64,000 nucleotides of DNA from Neoscytalidium dimidiatum (taxonomy: Eukaryota > Ascomycota > Dothideomycetes > Botryosphaeriales > Botryosphaeriaceae): contig CM074696.1 in the NCBI GenBank assembly GCA_037367355.1, positions 4,092,001 to 4,156,000 of the forward strand. Reading direction: 5' to 3'. Below the pieces are notes generated by a model that had not been told where the DNA came from, made no database searches, and was given only the letters and a program-made list of their open reading frames with translations. The position numbers were made by a program, and so were the translations under genes. Positions 23,556 through 34,874 of the stretch are shown here, one piece after another. Each line of letters begins with the position of its first letter. The first letter of the stretch is position 1.

Positions 23556-25860
23556 TGGAGAGGGAAGGAAAGTTGCATCACTGTCGCAAATATCGGTGGT
23601 TCCGGAGTAGGGCGCTCGAGCAGTTGGACGGCTCGAAAGCTGGTGCATGTTAGGACTCTGTCGCCTTGGTGTTGTTTCTAGGTAACTTTTGGTGAAAGCG
23701 AGCATTCTCGGGAGGCAATTGGGGTATCAGGGGAACGGTTTATCGATGAACGAACCTCCCTGACAACGGCGTTCTGAGGGAGTTGAAGAGGAAAGTCATA
23801 GTCACATTACAGTTTTCAAATAGGTGGCTCTGGGGCTGTCTGGCTTTTTTGGGGGGTTGGGTCTTAAATACCAACACTTTTCTCCACCTTGCCTCCATCG
23901 CCTGTGATCACTGGGATCAGATCCACTGGTGCTAAGCTCCGCCTGTGTAATAATATAGAGATGGAACGACAGTGTGAGGCTGGGTTACATAAGTGGGTTG
24001 GTACTGATTGAGTAACCTACCGGGTGACGAGAACATTTGGCTCAAAAAGTGCATTTAAGTAATGAATATTCGCGTGAGAGGGAGAATGTCACTGGAAAGA
24101 CCAAATAGATTGGTGACAGGTTGAGCGGAAATACCATTGAAACAATGATGAAAGTGGGCTGGCTGGAAGAAGCGTTCACGAACAAAGCAGGCTCCTACGG
24201 TAACATGAGAAGAGCAAAAGCAATACGCTGAAAGAAGAACGCTAGTGGGCATGAGCACACAACGGCAAGTGAGAGGCCTCTCCTACATGACTAAAAACGG
24301 AGCTGCGACTTTACGTGCTATACACAACATATGGCCGGTTCCACCCTAACACCAAGGATTGTTGCAGCTTTTACCCTAGAGACCAAAGGGAACCCAGGTA
24401 CTTGCTATTGCATATCAAAGGCACCAGCGCAATTGGCAGTATAGATACTCTACTGTCTCTCGAGCACAACAATCTTGATCCTCTTGCACAGGTCTACGTG
24501 AGTCTTGCTCGCCATGTCCAGCTTTTCATTTGAACACTTAGTCAATTCAATATTATATATTCTTATGGAATCCTTTTTCCCGCATGCATTTCGACTTCGA
24601 CAAGCTGTCTTTGAATAACGTGGACCAATGATCAGCGAAACCATACGGTGAAAAGGGTGAGATGGCTCCGAGAGTGGAGCTGGTGTATATTGGCCTCTCT
24701 TCACCGTTAGGATCTGGCGTCTCTCACTGGAATATGGTCTTCCTTACTAGAAACGTGAAACATCTGCTCCAGTGCACACGGAGCGCACGTTGAATGGGAT
24801 ATACGATATTAAAGTACCCGTTCGAAGGATCAGACGTGTCTCAATCACGAATACAGAGTGACGACTTCAGCATGGTAGAACACTCCACCTGAGACCTATA
24901 CTTGTTGAAAGGAGAGAATGTGATATATCCCAAGCAATAGATGCATTGGAGACCTGGAAAAGTCATATCTACATTGCTTCTGAATAAAACGGATCTTGTA
25001 GAATGGGAACCTAGATATTAGGGTGCTACTTGGGATGTATTATCATATCACCAAAGGCTTATCCCACAGAGCAAGCTGAAAAGGGACTGAGAGTAAGCAT
25101 CTAGTGAACTGGGCTCGAGTGTTTAATCCGTGCTCGGGAAGAAGAAACTCATTGGTAAACGTTGATCACGTTGAGCCAACATGTGCTAGATATTTTTGGT
25201 GACAGTAGTGCCTTGGAAAGTTTGCTGGTCAACCAAGACAAATGGCTGCAACTCCTTGGGCACGAGTAAGATATGAGTATTTATAGATGTCCTTTAACCT
25301 CAGTATCCCCGTTTTCTCGATGATGAAGTGATGTATCTCTCTCTCTCTTTCTCTCTCTGCCTCTTGAAGTGATGTTGGCAATCCGATTAATGACCTCTTC
25401 ACCACCAATAGAGACGATCATCATAGATTAATTTCCCCACAGAAAAGCATGGAGCAACCGTAGTAGCGGCAACGCTGAGTGGAGCTGTGCCGCGACTGAC
25501 CAAGAAAAGCTCTTGATAGAGACAAAATCGACCGTCGAACAGAGCGGTGATCCAGATGGTCCCCAAAGAAGCAAAGCCTCAGTAAAGCAGCCGGGAAAGT
25601 CTTTGCCGAAGCCGATTGTTGGTCGACTGAAAAGCAGTAGTGCCCACGGTGCAAGAGTCGTCGCCAACAATGATTTAGGTATTCGGAGAATGATCCACCA
25701 GGCGTGAGCCAGCCTGAAATTCAGTTTTACCGTGACTCAAGCGGGGTTCGTCTTAGTAGCGCTCCATTTGAAGACATACTAGAAATGAGGTGCCGGATGC
25801 CGATGGAATACTGAATGGAGGGTTTTCACAAATCTCCCAGGAAAAGGAGATATAAACACC
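23556..25860. other. 2.3 kb AT-richer gene-poor stretch
   Basis: No supportable gene. The region is more AT-rich than its neighbours and carries only short open frames without motifs. A CT dinucleotide run lies near 25338-25360. It contains the 3' ends of convergent gid4 and med10. No terminal repeats or transposase remnant could be seen by eye. Confidence 0.5.
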
Positions 25861-26406
25861 TCATAGAGTCTCCGGATTACCACCGGTGTTGCGCACAACC
25901 CGTTTAGCATCCTCGGCCATATCCGGGAAGGCTGTGATTATTTTCTTTGCCAGGATGTCGCGAAATTGTGCGAATGCCTCACTCTTCCCCTTCAATTTCT
26001 GGTTATTCTTCTGGACCAGCTCGGCGAACTCGCGGGTATAGATGTCGGGGTTGCGGCCATTTTCGACATAGTTGATGATATCTGGGGGAATGTGGAGAGT
26101 AAGGTTGGAAGCTTCGCGCGATAGCTGGATGAGATTGGCTAGAAGATTGGTGCTACCTGCTGGTTAGCGGGCTACATGGCGGTGATTGTAAGACCGATTT
26201 GCTGGTGATGAGGCATACATCTCGCGTTTCATAGCATCTTCGGTGTTTGTGCCCTGGTAATCGTGGACTTGGACGACGAGCTGAAAGAGGTTCTGGATGA
26301 CTTTCTTAATCTGACCTGCAGGCGGGCGTTAACTCTACAGCGAATTTCATGGATGGCACGGCTTACTGTCGACGGGCTCGAGCTTTGTAGTCACGTCGGG
26401 GGCCAT
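25861..26406 (-). CDS. med10: Mediator complex subunit 10 (Med10/Nut2)
   Basis: Med10 is a middle-module subunit of the Mediator coactivator, which links gene-specific activators to RNA polymerase II in the nucleus. Exons are 26367-26406, 26219-26315 and 25861-26152, with introns of 51 and 66 nt, giving 142 aa. Family landmarks are VIQNLFQLVVQVHDYQG near the N-terminus, TNLLANLIQLS, the near-invariant PPDIINYVENGRNPDIYTRE and KGKSEAFAQFRDILAKKI. Length matches the family. The second intron must use the third of three closely spaced AGs (acceptor GGTAG at 26153), because either upstream CAG gives an immediate stop. The start ATG is the only one in frame before the first intron. It lies head to head with the PXA gene, 328 bp away. 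Confidence 0.95.
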
Positions 26407-26734
26407 CTTAGATGAGGCAGAACGCGGAGAAGGCAGTGATGCGATGGAGCTCTTTGGTGTTGAGCTCATAGCTGGCGCGCTAGCCGGCCTCACCGCCTTC
26501 AACGGGCCGATCTACAGCCGACGGGATCGCGCGCGAGTACGGAGGTTACGGGATCATGGGTGAGGCTGCACATGATAATGACGATACCTGCTAATCATCG
26601 CAACTGCTGTGCCGCTGTCCCTACCTGCTACCATTGCCATCAGTTACTCTGCATCTGACGCGCCCTGAACTCGCCCAGCGCTCCGCGACACCCTTTCGCG
26701 CAGCCCGCAATGCGCCCCGGCGGAGGTTGAAGCC
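26407..26734. promoter_or_regulatory. Shared med10/PXA divergent promoter region
   Basis: 328 bp separate the two divergent start codons. I could not identify a specific factor site with confidence. Confidence 0.6.
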
Positions 26735-29700
26735 ATGCCGCAGCTTCCCACGAGGACGTCCAGCTCGCCGCAGGTTGCGCTGTCCAAGCCGTCACGCCTT
26801 ACTACTGGTCCAGACTCACAGAGCGCCTCACTGCCAGCCAGAACCACCGTCCGACCCGATACCACCGCGCGCGCCAGCGCCGATGCCGCGTCCGACAAGG
26901 CCACGGCCGCATTCGTTCGTCGTACCCTCTGTGCCCACCAGCTCTCCTCCAATATACTGGCAACAGGTGAGAAGGGCAAGCCGTCACAGAAGCCGCTGGA
27001 TGAGTTGCTGCCACCCCTGACCAGCTCCAACGAGGTCGATCTGCAGCTGTACGGCATCATAGCAGTGATAATCAAGGAGTTTGTGTACGGCTGGTACGCC
27101 AAAATCACGCCAGACCATGTCTTCGTCGACGAGATCATCCAGATCATTGCTCACTGCACGCGGGCCCTGGAGCAGCGGCTGCGCAAGGTCGATCTGGAAG
27201 CCCTGATCCTGGACGAGATCCCGCGTTTAGCACTGCAGCACATTGAGGGTGAGTGCGCCTTGATTGTGGTCGGCGGCTACGGAGAGCTGATCACATCGTC
27301 GTCACAGCATACCGGACCGCACGCCGGACCTCTGAGGACAAGGCGTTGGCACCAGGATACCGGCAAATCTACCACACGCTGTGCCCGCACCCGGCTCTGA
27401 CGCCGGTGCCGTCTGAGGCCGACCCAGCCACGATCCTCGAGCAGCGCGAGAACGAGGCTCACTGGCGGCAGCTGCTAGTGCAGGGCGTGCTCGCGGTGCT
27501 GTTGCCCACGGAAGACCTGGAGAACGCCTGCCTGCGCTCGCTGGTGGCCGAGATCTTCAGCGAGATGATCATAGGCGGCGGGGTGAGCAACAAGGTGTGC
27601 GAGGCGTGGATGCTGTGGGAGGCAGTCGAGAAGATTGCTGAGGTGTTGCATCCGCGCGTCATCGAGCACGACGCGGCTCCACGCGGCTCAGACACGGGGC
27701 CGAAAGCGACAAGTCGCCTGGAGCAGTTTGGGCTGCTCGGAGCAGGCTCAGGCTCAGCAGGCGACGGCGACGCCGTTGCGCAGCCACGCAAGCCGCGGTC
27801 AGACGGGCGGGCGGGGTGGTGGGCCATTGGCGATCTCAGCAGCCTGTTCTGGACGCTGTGTCAGTACGCATTCCTAGCGTTTACGGCGCTGCGGGCCATT
27901 GTCGCGGCGCTGGCGGCATCCCCGTCGCTGCCAGAGCGCAGCGCGCTGGTGTCGTCGCCGCTGGAGGCCAGCCGCCAATCGCTCGAGTCGCAGGCTGGCG
28001 GCGAGCCGGCGCCGGTGCTCAGCATGAGCGCGTGGACGTGCGCCGCGCAGCTGCTCGAATTGACGGCGCGGATGCCGTGGCTCACAGGCTTTGCATCTCT
28101 GCTCCATTGGGGTGCCGTCAGCGGGCCGGCGCGGGTGGGTGGCACAAACGGGCCATTGGACAGGTGAGTCGGATTTCCTTCTGTCGCGATGTTTCCCCCC
28201 TCGCTTTCATTTCACCTTTTCGCACCATGTCTCCGTTCCCTGCTTAGCGCCGCATACGCTGCTGGTCACTTGACCTTCCCGCCAGCCAGTGCCGCCCATG
28301 CCCTCGCTGCTCCCCCCCGGCGCGCTCGTTCCATACCCTTATCTCGCTGCATGTCCCCCCCGGTCGCTGCCAACACCGCATCGCGACGCGCCTAAGGCAA
28401 TGCAACGCACGCCGACCGACCCAGCCTTGGCGTCCTGTCGCTCTGTGCCTCGCCCTCGCAATCCGCACGCCAGCCAGCACCAGCGCCGGGAGCAGCCAGA
28501 GCGGTTTGCACGTCCCGCGCGGTCTGGCCTGCAGCCCGCGACGACCTCCGCAGCCCGCAGCCCGCAGCCCGCAGCCCGCCGGCCACCGACCAGCAATCCC
28601 GGGCAGCGACCTGTACCATTTCCAGCCGGCCAGCCGTCCCGTATACGCGCCCGGCTGATCTGCCTGCCTACCACTCGCATGTTCGGGACCGGCCGCGCTG
28701 CTGCATGGGGCTGATAGCCGGGCAACCTTGCTCAATAGCATTGCTGCAATACGCCTTCGCCAGAGCGCCTCACTCAACCGTTTAGCTTCGGGCAAGCCGG
28801 ACAAGCTTTTGTGGGAAAAAGGAAGCGCAATCGCAAATGCTATCCTGCACCCGACAGCCCACCACTCACTCCCCCCGTCGAGGCCTTGCATCAGGCGATC
28901 CAAACTGCCGCCCGAGTCTCACCGACTCGCGACTCCTAAGCACATGTCATCGAGTCGAAGTGCGAGAATGGCTCGACACCCCCGATGCTTGTCTCACGCC
29001 CCGACGCCTGGCCCAGCATCGCCCCATCACCACCTCATCCCGCGTAGAGAGACCCTCCTTCCTACGCTAGGGCACTGTGGTTCGCTGCGCGCTAGGTGTG
29101 GACCGGGGGACTTGCGACGGCCGCTCACAATGACAGGCGTCGGCACTGGCACGGCATGGCAGGCATATGACGATGTTGATTATGGGCAATTTGCATTCGC
29201 TTCTCGCCCTGCGCCCCTGGGCAGGAGGGGCTGACAGAGCTACTCGCTTGAACAGCAGCCGCCCGTTCCCCCTCCCCTTCAGGCCCTGCCACACATCGTC
29301 ATATCCGCCATCCTACACACACTCCCACAAACCACACTACTGCCCGGGACGGGGTACTTCGTGCATAGAGGCCCAAGACAAAGCCAGAGCGGCAACATTC
29401 TCCCCGATGACCAACCAATCGCACCATTCCACCGTCTCCTTCGCCAATCGGCATCATCTCCTCTCTTTCTCTCCCCGCCTCCATCTCGATCTTTGCAGTT
29501 CAAAACCTTTACCTTTTTCGATCTCCCCTGCTTACAATGCGCTCCCTACCCCACGCCATCTGCACAAATATACACGCACACATACACCCAAGCAATCCTT
29601 CATGACATGCTTTCAACAAGGGCAGACGATCAATCAGCATCGTTCAAAACGCCTCATCTCGCAAACTTTCCAGGCTAGGGCTAACGTATTCTCTCGGGGC

Positions 29701-30148
29701 GCAAAGACTCCTCTCCCACGAAATCCGCACCCGCTTCCTCAACCCGGCCCTCCTGCCCCCGCTCCTGCGCACCCTGCGCACGACGCTCTTCCCGAACAAC
29801 GCCCCGGCGCCGCCGCGCGTGCCGCCCTCTCCGGACGAAGAGATGGCGATTAAGCGCCGAGCGGCTAGGGCGGTGCTGGACGCGACGCCGAGGTTCGTCA
29901 GGGGGAGGATCTTCCGAGGTGGGGAGGATGATGAAGGGGAAGAGGAGGGGAATGAGGAGGGCGGGGACGGAGAACAAGGTGAGGATGTCAAGCAGCAGAA
30001 GCAGGTTGAGAAGATGCTGGATCTGCTGGGCGATCCGTATTTGAACAAGCACCTGGTGTTCGGGATCGTGGAGTTGGTGGTTGTGAGGCTTCTGCCGGAG
30101 ATGGGGGAGATGGGGGTGGACGAGCTGATGGGGGAGAGGCTAGGGTGA
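26735..30148 (+). CDS. PXA (PX-associated) domain protein with a 1.5 kb intron
   Basis: PXA domains occur with PX domains in sorting nexins and alone in fungal proteins thought to act in endosomal membrane traffic. Exons are 26735-27248, 27308-28163 and 29707-30148, giving 603 aa with phases closing exactly. PXA spans about residues 55-230 (FVRRTLCAHQL, IIAVIIKEFVYGWYAKIT, LDEIPRLALQHIE, ENACLRSLVAEIFSEMII). No PX domain follows. A hydrophobic segment (WTLCQYAFLAFTALRAIVAAL) may be membrane-associated. The final exon supplies the C-terminal block conserved in this family (RLLSHEIRTRFLNPALLPPL, DPYLNKHLVFGIVELVVVRL). Intron 2 has donor GTGAGT, a GGCTAACG branch site and an AAAG acceptor, but it is 1,543 nt against a usual 50-60. 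Joining AG to ACTCCTC restores the expected D-R-L-L-S. Confidence 0.87.
28164..29706 (+). other. 1,543-nt intron of the PXA gene
   Basis: Canonical ends, with CTAAC at 29681-29685, 21 nt before the acceptor AG. The interior holds four GCAGCCC heptamers at 28550-28577. From about 29400 onward a CT-rich, then TTTC-rich stretch looks like a fungal promoter or leader. Open frames inside (28289-28714, 29167-29853) match no family, and the second overlaps the last exon out of frame. Confidence 0.7.
28550..28577. repeat. Four perfect GCAGCCC heptamers
   Basis: A seven-base unit is repeated four times head to tail inside the large PXA-gene intron. Confidence 0.9.
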
Positions 30149-30600
30149 TTTTTCTTTTCACTCTATTTGCTAATGAACGTTTTTTTTTTCTTTTCTTTCT
30201 CGTCTTGTAAATGGATAGTCTAGACTAGCGGTAGAGCATTGTCTTAGAGCACGAGTAGTTTATTGATTCATACGAGATACACTTCTTTTGACTTTACGAG
30301 GTGATCTTCGAAGACTGTCGTTGGAAATATTTAATTTGCTTTTTGAGGGGAGAAGGGTCCATCGTCGGTCGTCGGCAATGGCGCCGAGGGCTGTGTACCG
30401 GACTTTTATGATATCATTGCTTTTTTTTTTATCCTTCTTTGTGGTACGCTAGGCGGCGACGGGCGCTTAACGATGGTCTGCCTGCCTTTCTTTCCACTCC
30501 TCCTATAGTCGCGTAGCTGATATAGACGACCTGGAACCTTCCTCCCCCTTTATTTTAATTCCCTCCCTCGTCGATATTGTAGATCCGAGAAGGAGAAAGG

Positions 30601-30617
30601 TTTTTTTTTTTTTTTTT
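30601..30617. repeat. T17 homopolymer
   Basis: Seventeen consecutive T on the plus strand in noncoding DNA about 450 bp downstream of the PXA gene. It is prone to sequencing error. Confidence 0.9.
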
Positions 30618-32432
30618 CGGCCGATAGAAGCTTGTCATTTCCCTGCTTGGGTAGCGGGCGCTTAAATGATCTACGTCGAGGGGAGATGACGACGTCAAGT
30701 GATGTTCTTCTCGGGCGACGGTGGAGAGGCTTGGGGGCTGGGTGGGTGGGTGGAGGGGTGTAGTTTGAGGACGATGCTTGGCCGAGGTTCTGGGGAGGGC
30801 GGGCAGCAAAGCGACGTGCCCCGCGCTTTGAATTTTTTTTTTTTTGGTCTTTGCCGCCTTTTCCTCCGATTCTCGGTGTTCGGGGGAAAGAGAGGACAGT
30901 CTGTTTTGGCCCTCTGTCCTTTCCCCTCTATGCGACGAGGCTATTGTCTGGATGGTGATTGGTCAGGCGCTGATGTCAGATTTTCTCCCTTTGCTGGCCT
31001 GACTATTTTTTTTTTGTGCTATCCTCTCCGCACCAGTGGAGCTGGTTTCAGTCCGTTCGACTCATGCAGCTCGCCGGATGGGAGGGAAAAGGAGGTCATG
31101 ATTATGTTCGGGGATTTGCAGGGAAGGACGGGGCGGGACAGGAGGTCTAGATGCTGGGATGGATGGGGTGTTCTGTCTGGCCTCAGCCAGCCAGCGGCCT
31201 GGCTTGAAGACAGGCATCATTAGACGGAGCGGAAAAGAAGAGATCGGCTGTGGCAGCCGAACTGCAGGCATCTGTACACAATGACAACGCAGGGAGACGG
31301 AAACGGTCCTTAACCCTGTGGCGAGAAGGACGACGGATAAACCTGGTCGAGGGCGGGCGCAGGGATTCCTGGCTCCCTTTTTTTTTTTTTGTTGTCCTGT
31401 GGCTAGACGGGGATGGTGCAGGCGCAACGAGGTGAAGAGAAGGTGGAAGAGCGAAGAGAGGGAGGGAAAGAAAAACCTGGAAAATACCGCTGTACGTGCA
31501 GCGTGGTTGTACATGTACATACGGGTGCATACGTTTGAACGGAAGGGATTGATGGATACGTACATACCACGTATGAGCCGTGCAGTAGCGGGGCTTGGGA
31601 ATAAGGGCTGCCTGCGGCGAAAGAGGAGGGATCAGATATGCGAGATTGGGGGAGCCAGGTTCACCGCTGCTGTCATCATGATCATCGTCATCATCGACTG
31701 ACGACAGCAGTTGCTGGCTGGTCTGCAGCGCCAACGCGCATGTTTCTTCTTTCTGCGAGTCTGCGTGTCTGTACGTATGGCGGCGATGGCCGTATTTGAG
31801 ACGTCGCACGACAGCTAGACAAGAGAGAATAGATGCAGCCAACGATACAACATCCCTGTCTCTAGTACACGTCCATCCAATTGCTTGGACTGAAGCGGAA
31901 GGAGGGAAGATGGAGCAGAGAGAAAGAAAAAAAAAAGATAAATTTGGAATGATGCACGAAGGAAAAATATCTGGGGAGATCGGACCACTCGTGCCGTGAG
32001 GGGCAGGGCGGCCTGCATGAGATTTTGCTCTTGACGCGATGATGTGGCGTAAGCCCTGCATGGGCGCCGGTCGTCGCGTTTGATTTTCTACCCTGGTGAG
32101 GGAGTGGGAATGGAGGGAAGGTTTCTGTCGGCGGTAAGCCAAGCGAGATGTGTATTATGCCGGGTACAGAAGCAAGGCGATCGTGCTTAGGTCGATGTTC
32201 TATTGCATAGTCGATGGCCAGGGAGTGGGCAGGAGAGAAATGAGAGCCGCGAATCTGGAATGCTGCAACTGGAGGTCATGGCGCGTTGTTCTCAGTCGAG
32301 CGGAGGTGGCCTCATCAGTTGAGCACCAGTCATGAAAGAGCAGGGCTGGACTGGCGCAATCCGTCACTGCGTGGAGAAGGGGGCTGGAATATTGTGTGGA
32401 GGTGTACAGAGTACAGGCGGAGGGGTGTGGAC

Positions 32433-32467
32433 TGGGCTGGGCTGGGCTGGGCTGAGCTGGGTTGGGC
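32433..32467 (+). repeat. TGGGC pentamer repeat, G-quadruplex-capable
   Basis: Four TGGGC units are followed by two diverged copies. Six GGG runs occur (32434, 32439, 32444, 32449, 32459, 32464), the first four separated by two-base CT spacers. This fits the standard four-run G-quadruplex pattern. Confidence 0.85.
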
Positions 32468-32568
32468 TGGCAGGCGGGCGGTGAGCGGGCAGTGGGCAGT
32501 GCTGGTTTGGCGGAGGGCGGAGGGCGTTGGGCTGGGCTGCTGGACTGGCGGACGTGGGCCTGGCTTGC

Positions 32569-32595
32569 CTGCTGCTGCTGCTGCTGCTGCTGCTG
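32569..32595. repeat. (CTG)9 trinucleotide repeat
   Basis: Nine perfect CTG units in apparently noncoding DNA, unlike the coding CTG tract at 195-221. Confidence 0.9.
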
Positions 32596-34874
32596 CTTGC
32601 TTGTGGATTGATGGGTTTCCTATGGGAAGTGCAGCAAAACGTGGCTTGCGGCGGAAGCGGCTACGTACATACCGGCTGGCCGGCTGCAAGCCTCCCCACA
32701 ACTGTCGCCCCCAACCACGCCATCGCAAGCCCTCTCAGACCCCATATGGATTACGGAATATACGCGAAGGAACACGGACTGCACCAAGCGGGAAAGGCCC
32801 GCTGTCTTTGTCTGTCTGCCACAAAGGGTCAACGGCCAATGACGCCAGCCATGACGATGATCATCAGGCTGCTTCCGGCACGAGGGGTCGTTATATTTGT
32901 TTTTGGGGGCCGGAGCGAGAAAAGAGCCGAAGATATATCGAAAGGCACCTTAATTGTCTACTGACGACCAGGAGGGCATCGGAATACGGAAGCGATCGAG
33001 GAAGGAAGCGAGAAGGTTATTGTAGCATTCGGCGGGAAAAGATGGGGGCGCAGGCGCCGGAACGGGCGCACGCAAGCATAGCCGGGCAGGCATAGCATGG
33101 GCCAGGCGATGGGATTGGGGGGTGGACGGCGGGGGTATGAGAGAGGGAGAGAGAGAGGGTGGATTGATGGGGTTCCATCTGTCGAGCCGGCCGGCCTCGC
33201 GCGCTTCGGTTGCGCAGGATGGAGCCCTTGTTGCCAGTATTTGCACTCGTGTGTGTAACCGTTGCGCCGGGTTTCGCTTCGCCTTTAGTTCTGCGCAAGG
33301 CGTTTGAGAGCAGCAGCAGCAGACAGAGCGGACGGAGCGGAGGGCAATTCTGCGATCGGCTCCTCTCCCCCCCGGCGTACAGGAAAGAATTGGGCGAGAG
33401 TGCCATTCTCTCAACCCAAACCCCCGAACCCACACCCCCCCTCGCCCCCCGGTCGGCTTGTGATACTGTCTCCTCTGTCGCCTGCTGCCCCGGCAATTGT
33501 CCAATCGACGGCCGCGCCTGCCCCAGGCCAGCAGAGCTCACGCACAATCCATACACGCACATACAGTACACATCCTCTCCCACGCACATGATCCTCCGCC
33601 GCACTTCGCCCGTTGTCTGGCTCTGGGGCACTCCAGCATTGCTGCTGCCGTGCCACTCCACGCGACACTGACTTTGTGCGACGCCGAGCGTCGAAAAGGC
33701 CCATGACTTGGGGAACAGCGGAGGGGGATTGGGAAGAAAAAGAAAAGAAAAGAAGGTCGGTACCGTTTATGCAGCCAGCCGCTGGACGCGACGCGTTCCT
33801 TCCGCGAGTGGAAGAAGTAAAAAGTGTTCAGGCCGGATCTGCGACCGCCCGCATGGCCTACATGGCCTACACGCCCCGGCCGGTGGTCGGTGCGCAACTG
33901 TCGCTCCCCGTCTTGTCTCGTGAAGTAAGGGGATCGGATGCTTGACCCTCGGGTGCGGGCGGTGGCTTGCTCCTTGTCTTCCCTAATGTCCATTGCATGA
34001 ACTTATTGTACGTACCTCGAGCCGGACCTGTGCGTACCCGTCGAACCGATGGTAGAAAGGATGGATTCGTGAGCTTGTAGCAATAGTACCAAATAATTGC
34101 GGAAACTGGATATAGGCAGAACGAAAAAGCAGGCTGGCAAAAAGGAGACGCAACGAGAAGGAAACTCGCGGCCAAAAGGGAACTGAGCTCAACGAGAAGG
34201 CCCGCGCGAGCGGTTTCGTCCAGAAATCTTTTTTTTGTGTCGGCTGTCCCCTACACGAATCCCAGCTTTACGCCTTGTCCTCCGGAAGTATATTGGGAAC
34301 ACGAGACCGACTAGGCAGGGGAGAGTACGCCTCCCGTCGACCCCTCCGCTGGCTTGCTGGAAGATAGAAAACTAATGGGCACGCGGCCGGACTAAACCAA
34401 AAAAAAAAAAAAAAATAGCTACAGAAGGTAGGAAAGAGGCACCGGACAGAAGGCTGGGAGGACAGTCGAACAAGCAGCCGGAAATTGCGTTGATTCCCGA
34501 TTACTTGTCCTCCCTGTTCGACGTTAGGAGGAAACCGAATCCAGATGAAATGATACCGAAAATAAAAATAAAACATGTATGGGAATACACAGTCCGGTAT
34601 CCCAGCAAAGCTTGTCGCTGTGCTCCGATGATGTATGCCCCTGATACCATTTACCATCCTTTATGACCGTCCGCTCGTGATGACGCCGGGGAAAATCAAC
34701 AGTCTCGTAGAGTATCGCGCCGTGGAGAATATCGACCGAAGAGAATGAAATCGAGTAAAGACCGAGAGAGTTTTTAGCAGAGGGGTATTTGCTAATCCGT
34801 ATTTGTTTGGTATGTAGTGTGGTGGACGAGCCACTCCAGCCTCACGGCAGGCGGCTCCATTATTTTGCTGCCGT

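Larger units (their letters stand above)
30149..34874. other. 4.7 kb gene-poor stretch between convergent genes
   Basis: No supportable gene. It contains T and A homopolymers (30601-30617, about 34399-34416, and shorter runs near 30425, 30830, 31005 and 31378), GA repeats near 33136-33160, a TGGGC pentamer run and a (CTG)9 run. The frames 31183-32142 minus and 32286-33095 plus are open for 270-320 codons, but the repeat tracts account for part of them and no family is evident. Confidence 0.5.

Noticed and set aside
31183..32142. 319-codon minus-strand frame
   Set aside because: Composition is dominated by Ser/Pro/His and homopolymer-derived Phe and Lys runs. It overlaps several plus-strand frames and has no motif.
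32286..33095. 269-codon plus-strand frame
   Set aside because: Much of its length comes from TGGGC and CTG repeats read as Trp/Gly/Leu and Ala runs.
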